Shown one piece after another: positions 9,825-18,796 of a DNA stretch of 40,715 nucleotides; the stretch's first letter is position 1, and every line of letters begins with the position of its first letter. The notes under the pieces were generated by a model. It had not been told where the DNA came from, did no database searches, and worked only from the letters and a program-made list of their open reading frames with translations. Source of the stretch: an uncultured Selenomonadales bacterium (GTDB lineage Bacteria; Bacillota; Negativicutes; Selenomonadales; Selenomonadaceae); the NCBI GenBank assembly GCA_946536825.1, contig CAMNEX010000004.1, positions 1-40,715 on the forward strand. The letters are read 5' to 3'. Position numbers and translations under genes: made by a program.

Positions 9825-10769
9825 ATGTTTGACAAAGAAATTTTGCAATACAAAGTCGGCGGGCTCCTTTACATGCCGGCTTTCCAAAAAAATATCGTCC
9901 GAAAAATTTCCGAAAAAAAATTGCCGCATTTAACTTCAGCGGCTTTTTGTTTGGAAGATTCTATTCGCGACGAATCACTCGCGGCGGCAGAAACTTCGCT
10001 GAAATTTATTTTGCAGGAGTTGGAGCACGCGGAAAATCTTCCGCTGATTTTTGTACGAATCCGTTCGCCGCAACATTTAAAAATTTTTCATGACAAAATC
10101 GGCTCGCGCTCGAAAATTTTAACGGGCTATATCCTGCCGAAATTCGATCTGCACAACGCCGAAGATTTCATAAAAATTTCTCGGCAAATAAATCTCTGCA
10201 TAATGCCGACGCTTGAGAGCGAACGAGTTGCAAGTCTTTCGACGCGCCGCCCGGAACTCATCGAACTGAAAAATTTTCTGGACGACATTAAAGAACTTGT
10301 GCTGAATATTCGCGTCGGAGTAAATGATTTTTGCAATCTGTACGGACTTCGCCGCAACGCGAATCAAACGATTTACGACGTGGGAATTGTCCGCGATATT
10401 CTGATTGATATTCTGAACGTCTTCGCAAAAGATTTTGTTGTCGCGGGCTCGGTGTGGAATTATTTCAGCGGCGACTTTTGGGCGCAAGGTTTGCAAAAGG
10501 AAATTTTTCTCGACAAGGCGAACGGCTTTATCGGCAAAAGTGCGATTCACCCTGCGCAGTTGCCGATTATTTTTGACAGCATGAAAGTCAGCCGCGCAGA
10601 TTTAAACGACGCAAAACTTTTGTTCGATTGGAAGTCGGAAACTCACGGCGTTATGAAAAGTGCGGACGGCTCGCGCATGAACGAAGTTAAATGCTATTTG
10701 AATTGGGCGCGGCGCATAAAAATTCTAAGTGAAATTTACGGAGTGGAAAATGAAAATTTACACGGCTGA
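9825..10769 (+). CDS. HpcH/HpaI (CitE)-like C-C bond lyase of the Ter-associated biosynthetic type
   Basis: LLYMPAF, FCLEDSI, MPTLES, IRVGVNDFCNLYGLRR motifs; next to PRTase-TRSP and StiP/PELOTA genes. Confidence 0.85.
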   Translation: MFDKEILQYKVGGLLYMPAFQKNIVRKISEKKLPHLTSAAFCLEDSIRDESLAAAETSLKFILQELEHAENLPLIFVRIRSPQHLKIFHDKIGSRSKILTGYILPKFDLHNAEDFIKISRQINLCIMPTLESERVASLSTRRPELIELKNFLDDIKELVLNIRVGVNDFCNLYGLRRNANQTIYDVGIVRDILIDILNVFAKDFVVAGSVWNYFSGDFWAQGLQKEIFLDKANGFIGKSAIHPAQLPIIFDSMKVSRADLNDAKLLFDWKSETHGVMKSADGSRMNEVKCYLNWARRIKILSEIYGVENENLHG

Positions 10770-11844
10770 CGACATTTTGAGGGTCGCCAAAAGATTCAAC
10801 AATAAAAAACGAAATTATTTGTTGGTAAATCCGTTGCAGGGAAAACATTTGCCGACAAGCCCGACCGCCGCCCTTGAAATGATGGACGCGCTCGGCTTTA
10901 AGGTTGCGCAAAAATTTTCCTCGGCGCGAATGGTTATCGGCTTCGCAGAGACCGCCACGGCAATCGGCGCGGTTGTCGCAAAAAATTTGTCGGACGAGTG
11001 TTTTTATTTGCAAACGACGCGGGAAAATTTCGCGGGCAAATTCATTGAATTTTTGGAGGAGCACAGCCACGCGCCCGAACAAAAACTTTATGCCGAAAAT
11101 TTTTCGGAGCTTGTCGAGCGGACGCCCGAAATTGTTTTTGTCGACGACGAACTTTCAACCGGCAAAACGCTTTTGAATATCGTTCGCCAATTAAAAAATA
11201 AATTCCCCGCGCTCAACGATAAAAAAATCTGCGCGGCGTCGATAATCAATCGGCTGTCTGAAGAAAATCTCGCGGCGTTGGCTGAAGAAAATATTTTCTG
11301 CGAATATCTCGTTAAGCTCCCGCAAAATTCTTTTGACGTGGAAAAATTTTCTGTCGAGGCGGCGCAAGCAGTCGAGCCGATTAAAAAAGATATCTCGATT
11401 CATGAAATAAATTTCTCCGATACGCGGCGCGGAGTGAAAATCGGCAATTATTTTGCTCAATGCGCGGCGGGCGGGAAATTTATCGTCAACCTTCTCAAGC
11501 GCGAAAATATTTCTGGCGAAGTGCTGATTGTCGGCACGGAAGAATTTATGTTGCCCGCAATTATCGCCGGACGCAATCTTGAGACGGAAAATTTTTCTGT
11601 CTTGACGCATTCGACAACGCGCAGTCCGATTGGCATATGCAAAGAAAAAAATTATCCGATTCGCGAAGGCTTTAAGCTCCGCAGTTTCTATGACGCCACG
11701 CGCACGACTTTTATTTACAATCTGAAATTTTACGATGCGGCAATCATCATGAGCGATTCAAAAAATTTTTCCGCGGGCTTGGAAGATTTAATCGCCGCGT
11801 TGAGAGTTCACGGCGTCGGCAAAATATTTTTTATCGGGGGTTAA
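10750..11844 (+). CDS. Phosphoribosyltransferase domain protein with C-terminal TRSP domain
   Basis: PRTase loop EIVFVDDELSTGKTLLNIV and C-terminal THSTTRSPIGI (TRSP signature). Start likely ATG 10750 rather than GTG 10729. Confidence 0.87.
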   Translation: MKIYTADDILRVAKRFNNKKRNYLLVNPLQGKHLPTSPTAALEMMDALGFKVAQKFSSARMVIGFAETATAIGAVVAKNLSDECFYLQTTRENFAGKFIEFLEEHSHAPEQKLYAENFSELVERTPEIVFVDDELSTGKTLLNIVRQLKNKFPALNDKKICAASIINRLSEENLAALAEENIFCEYLVKLPQNSFDVEKFSVEAAQAVEPIKKDISIHEINFSDTRRGVKIGNYFAQCAAGGKFIVNLLKRENISGEVLIVGTEEFMLPAIIAGRNLETENFSVLTHSTTRSPIGICKEKNYPIREGFKLRSFYDATRTTFIYNLKFYDAAIIMSDSKNFSAGLEDLIAALRVHGVGKIFFIGG

Positions 11845-12152
11845 AATGTTCGGGACTTACAAACCGCAGGACTTTTCTGTCTTGACGCATTCGACAACGC
11901 GCAGTCCGATTGGCATATGCAAAGAAAAAAATTATCCGATTCGCGAAGGCTTTAAGCTCCGCAGTTTCTATGACGCCACGCGCACGACTTTTATTTACAA
12001 TCTGAAATTTTACGATGCGGCAATCATCATGAGCGATTCAAAAAATTTTTCCGCGGGCTTGGAAGATTTAATCGCCGCGTTGAGAGTTCACGGCGTCGGC
12101 AAAATATTTTTTATCGGGGGTTGAAATGTTCGGGACTTACAAACCGCAGGAC
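11593..12152 (+). repeat. 280-bp tandem direct duplication (units 11593-11872 and 11873-12152)
   Basis: Sequence matches at an offset of 280. The one difference seen is a (11843) versus g (12123), which changes stop TAA to TGA. Confidence 0.97.
11846..12124 (+). pseudogene. 92-aa mini-ORF: N-terminus of the downstream StiP-like protein fused to the duplicated TRSP-domain C-terminus
   Basis: MFGTYKPQD equals the start of the 12126 ORF; FSVLTHSTTRSPIG...FFIGG is identical to the end of the 10750 ORF. Confidence 0.75.
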
Positions 12153-13175
12153 GTGACGATTTTACTAAAAGACATAAGCGGGCTTGTCGAGCCGCTCGGC
12201 ACAAAGGAGCGCGAAACTTTGATTCAGGCGGGACGCCATTACTCCGAAATGTTGCCGATTGAATACGAGCCGTCAGAAAAATATCTTCAAACTTATTTTG
12301 ATGCACTCAACCGCTATTCCAAAATCACCGCCGCCGCCGTCGCGAGTGTTGCAGAAAAAATTTTCGACGACAAGGGTAAAAAAATCGCGCTGGTATCTTT
12401 GGCGCGGGCGGGCACGTCAATCGGAATTTTGATTAAACACTATTTGGAGCAAAAATTTTCCTGCGCGGTCGCGCACTACACAATTTCGATTATTCGCGGA
12501 GTCGGGATTGATAAAAATGCCGTGAATTTTATTTTGTCGCGCCATAAGCCCAAAGAAATTCAATTTGTCGATGGCTGGACGGGCAAGGGCGCAATTCAAC
12601 GCGAACTTACCCGCGCCATGAAAGATTTTCCAAACGTCAACGCAGGACTTGCGGTTTTGAGCGATCCTGCGGGCGTCGCCGAGAAATGCGGCACTCACGA
12701 AGATTTTTTAATCGCGAGCTCCTGTCTTAATTCCACCGTGTCGGGACTTTTGAGCAGAACTTTTTTGCGTAGCGACATTATCAGCGAAAACGATTTTCAC
12801 GGCGCGGCTTTTTATTCCGAGCTCGCCGACAAGGATTTGACTTATCAATTCATTGACGCCATAGAAAAAAATTTTGACGACTTCCCGCAAATAAAAAATG
12901 CCGCCGTCGAATTTAACAGCGGACTTGCCGAAGTTGAGAAAATCGCCGAGCATTTTAAAATCACCGATATAAATTTGATTAAGCCCGGTATCGGCGAGGC
13001 GACGCGGGTTTTACTTCGCCGCTTGCCTCAAAAAATTTTAATTCACAGTTTGCACGACGAAAAACATTTGGGACATATTTATCAACTTGCGGAGGAGAAA
13101 GGTACGCCGCTCGAAGTTTATCCGCTGAAAAATTACAAGGCTTGCGGCTTGATTCGGCGGCTCGCAGATAATTGA
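12126..13175 (+). CDS. StiP-family / PRTase_1-PELOTA domain protein (Ter-associated)
   Basis: LVSLARAGTSIGILIKHYL...VDGWTGKGAIQREL PRTase-like motifs; C-terminal PELOTA-like region (KPGIGEATRVLLRRL). Confidence 0.85.
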   Translation: MFGTYKPQDVTILLKDISGLVEPLGTKERETLIQAGRHYSEMLPIEYEPSEKYLQTYFDALNRYSKITAAAVASVAEKIFDDKGKKIALVSLARAGTSIGILIKHYLEQKFSCAVAHYTISIIRGVGIDKNAVNFILSRHKPKEIQFVDGWTGKGAIQRELTRAMKDFPNVNAGLAVLSDPAGVAEKCGTHEDFLIASSCLNSTVSGLLSRTFLRSDIISENDFHGAAFYSELADKDLTYQFIDAIEKNFDDFPQIKNAAVEFNSGLAEVEKIAEHFKITDINLIKPGIGEATRVLLRRLPQKILIHSLHDEKHLGHIYQLAEEKGTPLEVYPLKNYKACGLIRRLADN

Positions 13176-13176
13176 C

Positions 13177-13878
13177 ATGAAAATTTTATTCGCTTGCGAT
13201 TTGGACAACACGCTGATTCATTCTTACAAACACCGCGCAGAAAATGATATCTGCGTCGAAATTTGCGAGGGGCGCGAGCAAAGTTTTATTTCGCCCGAAG
13301 CACTCGACCTGCTTAAAAAAATTTCCGCGCAGATTTTCTTTGTGCCCGTGACTACTCGTTCTGTTGCGCAGTACAAGAGAATTTTTTGGACGGAAGATTT
13401 TTCGCCGAAATGCGCCGCCGTCGCCAACGGAGCAATTTTTCTTGACGGCAAACAGGAAATTTTTTATCGCGAAGCCGTCGCGCCTTATGCAGACGAATTA
13501 GAATTTCAACTCGCGGCGGCTGATAAAAATCTTTTTGCGATAGCGAAAATTGTCGACGAAAGTTTTCTTTACCTGCGCTGTCGCGACGACCTTGACCCCG
13601 CTGAAATTTCTTTCCAAACAAATTTGGACGTTCGTTACACCGGGAAAAAAATTTATCTTTTCCCGCCCGAAGTCAATAAGGGCGCGGCTTTGAAGCGTCT
13701 CATAAAAAATTTTTCGCCCGATAAAATAATCAGCGCGGGCGACAGCAAAATTGATTTGCCGATGTTGGAGCTCGCCGACATTGCCTTTGCTCACGAAAAC
13801 CTTTGCCGAAATGATTTTATCGCCTTTTCCCGCGCAGAAGACTTCCTTAAAATGATTTTTTCATTATGTAACGTGTGA
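13177..13878 (+). CDS. HAD superfamily hydrolase of the Ter-associated type
   Basis: FACDLDNTLIHS motif I; KIISAGDSKIDLPMLELAD motif IV. Confidence 0.88.
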   Translation: MKILFACDLDNTLIHSYKHRAENDICVEICEGREQSFISPEALDLLKKISAQIFFVPVTTRSVAQYKRIFWTEDFSPKCAAVANGAIFLDGKQEIFYREAVAPYADELEFQLAAADKNLFAIAKIVDESFLYLRCRDDLDPAEISFQTNLDVRYTGKKIYLFPPEVNKGAALKRLIKNFSPDKIISAGDSKIDLPMLELADIAFAHENLCRNDFIAFSRAEDFLKMIFSLCNV

Positions 13879-13899
13879 CAAGCAATCACAGTATTTTTC

Positions 13900-13946
13900 A
13901 AAATCGCCGTCAATCGCTCAAATGTGACGATAAAACGGCGATTTTT
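13900..13946 (+). terminator. Rho-independent terminator after the Ter-like operon
   Basis: AAAATCGCCGT (13900-13910) / ACGGCGATTTT (13935-13945) stem followed by a T-rich tract. Confidence 0.7.
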
Positions 13947-14061
13947 AGTTTTTAACCTCAAAATCGGGCTTGAAGTGCTCATTTTCCTTGCCGCGCCACA
14001 AAATTTCTTTTACAATCGCCACAACAAACACACAAACACTTTCGGGAGGAGGAAAAATCAC

Positions 14062-15000
14062 ATGACACCGGTTGAAAGAAGAATTCTAATCAAAGTTTCC
14101 ACAATGTATTATCTCGAACACATGAAACAAACCGAAATTGCCAAGCGGCTCGGAGTTGAGCGCACGACTATCAGCAAACATTTAAAACGCGCTCTCGACC
14201 AGGGCATTGTAACCATAACCGTTGCGAACGAAAGTTTTGAGGACATTGAATCGGCTATGGAAAAGCGTTTCGGTCTCAAGGAATGTTTTATCGTTCCGAA
14301 AAGTTATGATCTCCTCGCCGTCAAACAGGCAATGGGTCGCGCAGGTCTCCAACTTCTGCGCCGTATCGTCGACAACAAACAAGTTATCGGGCTGGCGTGG
14401 GGCACTTCAATCCGTGAACTTACCCGCCACGCTCAAAATTCCAAAGTTCCGCAGATTGATTCCGATTTTGTTCCGCTCGACGGCGGTCCGGAGAATATTG
14501 ACAGCGAATTGCATGTCAACACACTTTGCTACGAATTGGCGCGGGCTTTCGGCGGACGTTGCCATTACATTTACGCGCCTGTCATAACTCGCACCGCCGA
14601 AATTCGCAACGCCATTGTTCAGGACGCCAACTACGAAAAAATTTCCGACTTCTGGAAGAGATTGGACATCGGGCTTGTCGGTATCGGTGCGCCGGTTAAA
14701 TCGTCAAATCTGGTTTGGATGGGCGAATTCGGGCGGCAAGCTATCGAATCACTTTCGCGCACCGGCACTGTCGGAGAAATTTGCTCGGTCTTTTACGACA
14801 AAAACGGGCGCGAAGTTAAAACCGATTTTTCAGACAGGATTATCGGCGTCGACCTCGATACGCTTAGAAATTTGAATTACTCAATCGGAATGGCGGCGTC
14901 CCGCGAAAAAGTTCCGGCGATTATGGGCGCGTGCAAAGGCGAAGCCATTAACGTCCTTATAACCGACGAAATGACCGCCAAAATTATGCTTAACGAGTGA
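14062..15000 (+). CDS. SorC/DeoR-type sugar-binding transcriptional regulator
   Basis: N-terminal HTH (KQTEIAKRLGVERTTISKHLKRALDQGIV) plus sugar-binding domain. GGGAGGAGG SD before ATG 14062. Confidence 0.93.
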   Translation: MTPVERRILIKVSTMYYLEHMKQTEIAKRLGVERTTISKHLKRALDQGIVTITVANESFEDIESAMEKRFGLKECFIVPKSYDLLAVKQAMGRAGLQLLRRIVDNKQVIGLAWGTSIRELTRHAQNSKVPQIDSDFVPLDGGPENIDSELHVNTLCYELARAFGGRCHYIYAPVITRTAEIRNAIVQDANYEKISDFWKRLDIGLVGIGAPVKSSNLVWMGEFGRQAIESLSRTGTVGEICSVFYDKNGREVKTDFSDRIIGVDLDTLRNLNYSIGMAASREKVPAIMGACKGEAINVLITDEMTAKIMLNE

Positions 15001-15012
15001 GGAGGCAACGTC

Positions 15013-15417
15013 ATGTTAGGATATTTCGTAGCCGCCGCCGTTGTCGTTTGGATCGCGCAGACGGTTTTGGGCTTGCGGCAATTTAAAAAGTTCAATAACC
15101 ATATAAAAGAACTTCGACAAGAAGGAAGAGTTGCAATCGGACGCGCTCGCGGGCATTTTTCGGCGGGAGTTTTGGTTCTTTTCGTCATTGATTCAAACTG
15201 CAAAATTCTGCGCGGCGAAATTATGGAAGGGCGCACGGTTTTTGCCGGCTTCAAAGCTTTTGACAATTTTAACGGCTTGACGCTCTTTGAACTAAGCGAA
15301 GAACTTTGCAAAACCATGAAACTTTCGCGCCAACAAACTCTGGCTGTTATCTCCGCTCAACAAGAATATGAATCCTACAAACTCATGAAGGCGGAAGAAA
15401 ATCTCGCGGTTAATTAA
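15013..15417 (+). CDS. gutM: Transcriptional regulator GutM / glucitol operon activator
   Basis: N-terminal TM, QFKKFNNHIKELRQEGRVAIGRARG...G.VLFVID, located between regulator and srlA. Confidence 0.85.
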   Translation: MLGYFVAAAVVVWIAQTVLGLRQFKKFNNHIKELRQEGRVAIGRARGHFSAGVLVLFVIDSNCKILRGEIMEGRTVFAGFKAFDNFNGLTLFELSEELCKTMKLSRQQTLAVISAQQEYESYKLMKAEENLAVN

Positions 15418-15426
15418 ACGATTAAC

Positions 15427-15464
15427 GGTCGGAGATTAAAGTGCGCACTCTTCGACCTTAATCT
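15427..15464 (+). promoter_or_regulatory. Intergenic hairpin region between gutM and srlA
   Basis: GGTCGGAG (15427-15434) pairs with CTTCGACC (15450-15457); competing AGATTAA/TTAATCT arms; internal palindrome AGTGCGCACT. Confidence 0.45.
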
Positions 15465-15496
15465 ATAGATTGAAAAATTTTTTAGGAGGGAATTTT

Positions 15497-16045
15497 ATGG
15501 ATGCAATGGTAGGTTTTGCGCAAGCGTTTATCGGATTGTTTAACAGAGGCGGTGAAACGCTCGCAGGGTGGGTTTCAGGAATTATTCCGACGCTGATCGT
15601 CCTGCTCGTCGCCATGAACGCAATCGTAAAAATGATTGGTAACGACAGAATCGAAAAATTCGCAGGAGTCTGCGCGGGCAATCCCCTTTCGCGCTATATC
15701 GTCCTGCCGGTTATCGGAACATTCTTCTTTTGTAACCCTATGACGCTCTCGCTCGGAAAATTCATGCCTGAATTTTACAAACCCAGCTATTATGCCTCAG
15801 CAACCGGAAGTTGTCATACATTAAACGGCATGTTCCCGCACATCAACCCCGGCGAACTCTTTGTTTATCTCGGAATTGCGAACGGTATCACTACTCTCGG
15901 ATTAAATCACGTCGACCTTGCACTTAGATATTTGCTTATCGGTATCGTGATCAACTTCCTGCGCGGTTGGGTAACTGACTTCACGACGACTTACGTGCAG
16001 AAACAGCAGGGAGTTTCACTTAGCAAACAGCTCAAGACGGCGTAA
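15497..16045 (+). CDS. srlA: PTS glucitol/sorbitol transporter subunit IIC
   Basis: [25 protein letters not shown]...[29 protein letters not shown] typical of EIIC-Gut. ATG 15497. Confidence 0.94.
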   Translation: MDAMVGFAQAFIGLFNRGGETLAGWVSGIIPTLIVLLVAMNAIVKMIGNDRIEKFAGVCAGNPLSRYIVLPVIGTFFFCNPMTLSLGKFMPEFYKPSYYASATGSCHTLNGMFPHINPGELFVYLGIANGITTLGLNHVDLALRYLLIGIVINFLRGWVTDFTTTYVQKQQGVSLSKQLKTA

Positions 16046-16057
16046 GGAGGAATTGAA

Positions 16058-17491
16058 ATGGCTGATTATAAAGCAGTTGTCGTTAAGGCGGGTAGCGGCG
16101 GGTTCGGCGGACCTTTAACTCTCGTTCCCGACGCGAAGAAAAATAAAGTCGTCAACATAACAGGCGGCGTCATGTCGAAAGTTGCGCAGACGCTCGCGGA
16201 AATGACTGGTTGCGAACTCGTTGACGGTTTCAAAACTCGCGTTCCCGATGACGAAATTTTGGTCGTTGTTATCGACTGCGGCGGAACCTTGCGTTGCGGT
16301 ATTTATCCCCAGAAAAGAATTTACACAATCAACTTGAACGCAACCGGACCTTCGGGACCTCTCGCGGATCATATAAAGGCAGATATCTATTGTTCAGCAG
16401 TCAAGCCCGAAAATATTTCCTATGCGGAAGGCGTCGCGGTTCCTTCGGCGAGTGCGGCTCCCAGTGCGGGCGGCGGTTATAAATCTGTTGTCGTCAAAGC
16501 TGGTAGCGGCGGGTTCGGCGGACCTTTAACCCTCGTTCCCGACGCGAAGAAAAATAAAGTCGTCAACATAACCGGCGGCGTCATGTCAAACGTTGCTAAG
16601 ACGCTCGCAGAGATGACCGGTTGCGAACTCGTTGACGGTTTCAAAACTCGCGTTCCCGATGATGAAATTTTAGTCGTTGTTATTGATTGCGGCGGAACCT
16701 TGCGTTGCGGTATTTATCCCCAGAAAAGAATTTACACAATCAACTTGAACGCAACCGGACCTTCCGGACCTCTCGCGGATCATATAAAAGCAGATATCTA
16801 TTGTTCGGCAGTCAAGCCCGAAAATATTTCCTACGCGGACGGCTCTGCGGCTCCGGCTCCGGCTCCTGCCGCGCCCGCTAAAGATACTTCCGGCGATTCG
16901 GGTAGCGCGATTAAAAAAGGCGGCTACGACACTTCCAAAAAAATCACCGAGCAAAGTTCCGGCAGTTTAATGGCTAAAATCGGTCAGTTAATGGGCGGTA
17001 TTGTCTCGATCTTCTACCAGGCGGGGCGCGATTCGATTAACACAATTATCCGCACGATTCTTCCGTTTATGGCGTTCGTTTCAATGCTTATCGGCGTTAT
17101 TCTCGGAACCGGTATCGGCGACGTTATCGCAAATCTTCTCTCGCCGCTCGCGGGTAACATTGTCGGTTTGGTTATCTTGTCCTGTATCTGTTCGTTCCCG
17201 TTCTTGTCGCCGTTCTTAGGACCAGGCGCAGTTATCGCGCAGGTTATCGGCGTTTTAATCGGCGTGCAGATCGGCGAAGGAAATATTCCGCCTCATTTGG
17301 CATTGCCCGCGCTGTTCGCTATCAATGCGCAGTGCGCTTGCGACTTCGTACCTGTCGGGCTCGGCTTGGCTGAAGCTGAAGCGGAAACTGTCGAAGTTGG
17401 CGTTCCCTCGGTGCTGTATTCGCGCTTTATCACAGGTCCTATATCCGTTATCCTTGCATGGCTCGCAAGTTTCGGACTTTACGAATCATAA
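16058..17491 (+). CDS. srlE: PTS glucitol/sorbitol transporter subunit IIB with two tandem EIIB domains plus membrane domain
   Basis: Two copies of [34 protein letters not shown]...[18 protein letters not shown], Ala/Pro linkers, then IIC2-like TM domain ([21 protein letters not shown]). Confidence 0.94.
   Translation: MADYKAVVVKAGSGGFGGPLTLVPDAKKNKVVNITGGVMSKVAQTLAEMTGCELVDGFKTRVPDDEILVVVIDCGGTLRCGIYPQKRIYTINLNATGPSGPLADHIKADIYCSAVKPENISYAEGVAVPSASAAPSAGGGYKSVVVKAGSGGFGGPLTLVPDAKKNKVVNITGGVMSNVAKTLAEMTGCELVDGFKTRVPDDEILVVVIDCGGTLRCGIYPQKRIYTINLNATGPSGPLADHIKADIYCSAVKPENISYADGSAAPAPAPAAPAKDTSGDSGSAIKKGGYDTSKKITEQSSGSLMAKIGQLMGGIVSIFYQAGRDSINTIIRTILPFMAFVSMLIGVILGTGIGDVIANLLSPLAGNIVGLVILSCICSFPFLSPFLGPGAVIAQVIGVLIGVQIGEGNIPPHLALPALFAINAQCACDFVPVGLGLAEAEAETVEVGVPSVLYSRFITGPISVILAWLASFGLYES
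16064..16845 (+). repeat. Intragenic direct repeat encoding duplicated EIIB domains (period about 411 bp)
   Basis: ggtagcggcgggttcggcgg begins at 16091 and 16502; high nucleotide identity continues through AENISYA-/KPENISYA- coding ends. Confidence 0.92.
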
Positions 17492-17565
17492 TTACAAACA
17501 AAAATATAGACGGGCGCGTTTTCGACGCTCGCCATAAAAAAAATATAAAGGCAGGTAATTATACA

Positions 17566-18774
17566 ATGGCAGAAAAGATTTATTCAAGTAAAGTCGTCGA
17601 ACTCGGCGGACAAGTCGGAGATTTTATCGCGGCGGCGAATATGATTATCATGTTTGATGAGGCAATGGCTTTGCCCGAATTACGCGACGCTTGCGTTATG
17701 CACACCGGCAACGAACTCACCGGCATGATTAAACCCGGCGACATTTACAAAATCGCAGGTACGGAATTTAAAATCGTCAAGGTCGGCTCCGAAGTCCAGA
17801 AAAATTTGATGAATCTCGGACACATTACAATTAAATTCGACGGCGGCGAAGGCGAACTTTTGGAAGGCTCCATTCACGTTGAAAGTAAACCCGTTCCCGA
17901 AATCAAAGCGGGCGATATGATTGAAATTTTCAAGGCGGAAGATAAAAAAGTCGCTGACGGCTCCTGGCTCGGTCTCAAAGGCAAAACCGCGGTCGTAACC
18001 GGCGCGGCTTCAGGTATCGGCAAGGCTGTCGCTCAAGCTTTCCTCGATAACGGCGCAAATGTCGTCGTCTGCGATTTAAATCCCAACGAACCCGAATTTA
18101 ATATCACCGAAAACAGCGGAAAAGTTAAATACGTTATCACCAACGTTGCAGAGGCGGCGAGCGTTCAAGCTATGGTTAAGACTGCTCTTGACGCCTTCGG
18201 ACAAATTGATATTTTGGTCAACAACGCGGGCATCAACATTCCCTGCTTGCTCGTCGATCCGAAAGATCCTCACGGCAAATACGAACTCAACGAAAAAGTT
18301 TATGACAAAGTTACCGGCGTCAATATCAAAGGCGTTTACCTCGTCGCACAGGCTATCGGTCATGAAATGGTTAAGGCGGGCGGCGGCGTTATCATTAACA
18401 TGAGCAGTGAATCTGGCTTGGAAGGCTCCGAAGGTCAAAGCATTTACGCCGCGACGAAAAATGCCGTCAACAGTTTCACGCGCAGTTGGGCTAAGGAACT
18501 CGGCAGATATCATATTCGCGTTGTCGGCATGGCTCCCGGCATTATGGAGGCGACCGGACTTAGAACGCTCGCTTACGAAGAAGCACTTGCTTATACTCGC
18601 GGAATTACGGTTGACGACCTGCGCAAAGGTTATGCCAGCACGAAAACGACTCCGCTCGGACGTAGCGGAAAACTTTCAGAAGTTGCCGACGCGGTTGTTT
18701 TCTTGGCAAGTGATCGCGCCTCTTATGTTGACGGCGTAACCGTGAACGTTGCGGGCGGCAAAACTCGCGGCTAA
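17566..18774 (+). CDS. Fusion of PTS glucitol/sorbitol EIIA (SrlB) and SDR sorbitol-6-phosphate 2-dehydrogenase-like enzyme
   Basis: N-terminal EIIA-Gut (CVMHTGNELTGMIKPGDIYKIAG...LGHITIKFDGG), then Rossmann GAASGIGKA and YAATK active site in one uninterrupted frame. ATG 17566. Confidence 0.92.
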   Translation: MAEKIYSSKVVELGGQVGDFIAAANMIIMFDEAMALPELRDACVMHTGNELTGMIKPGDIYKIAGTEFKIVKVGSEVQKNLMNLGHITIKFDGGEGELLEGSIHVESKPVPEIKAGDMIEIFKAEDKKVADGSWLGLKGKTAVVTGAASGIGKAVAQAFLDNGANVVVCDLNPNEPEFNITENSGKVKYVITNVAEAASVQAMVKTALDAFGQIDILVNNAGINIPCLLVDPKDPHGKYELNEKVYDKVTGVNIKGVYLVAQAIGHEMVKAGGGVIINMSSESGLEGSEGQSIYAATKNAVNSFTRSWAKELGRYHIRVVGMAPGIMEATGLRTLAYEEALAYTRGITVDDLRKGYASTKTTPLGRSGKLSEVADAVVFLASDRASYVDGVTVNVAGGKTRG

Positions 18775-18796
18775 AAAGTAATTAGGAGTTAAGAAA

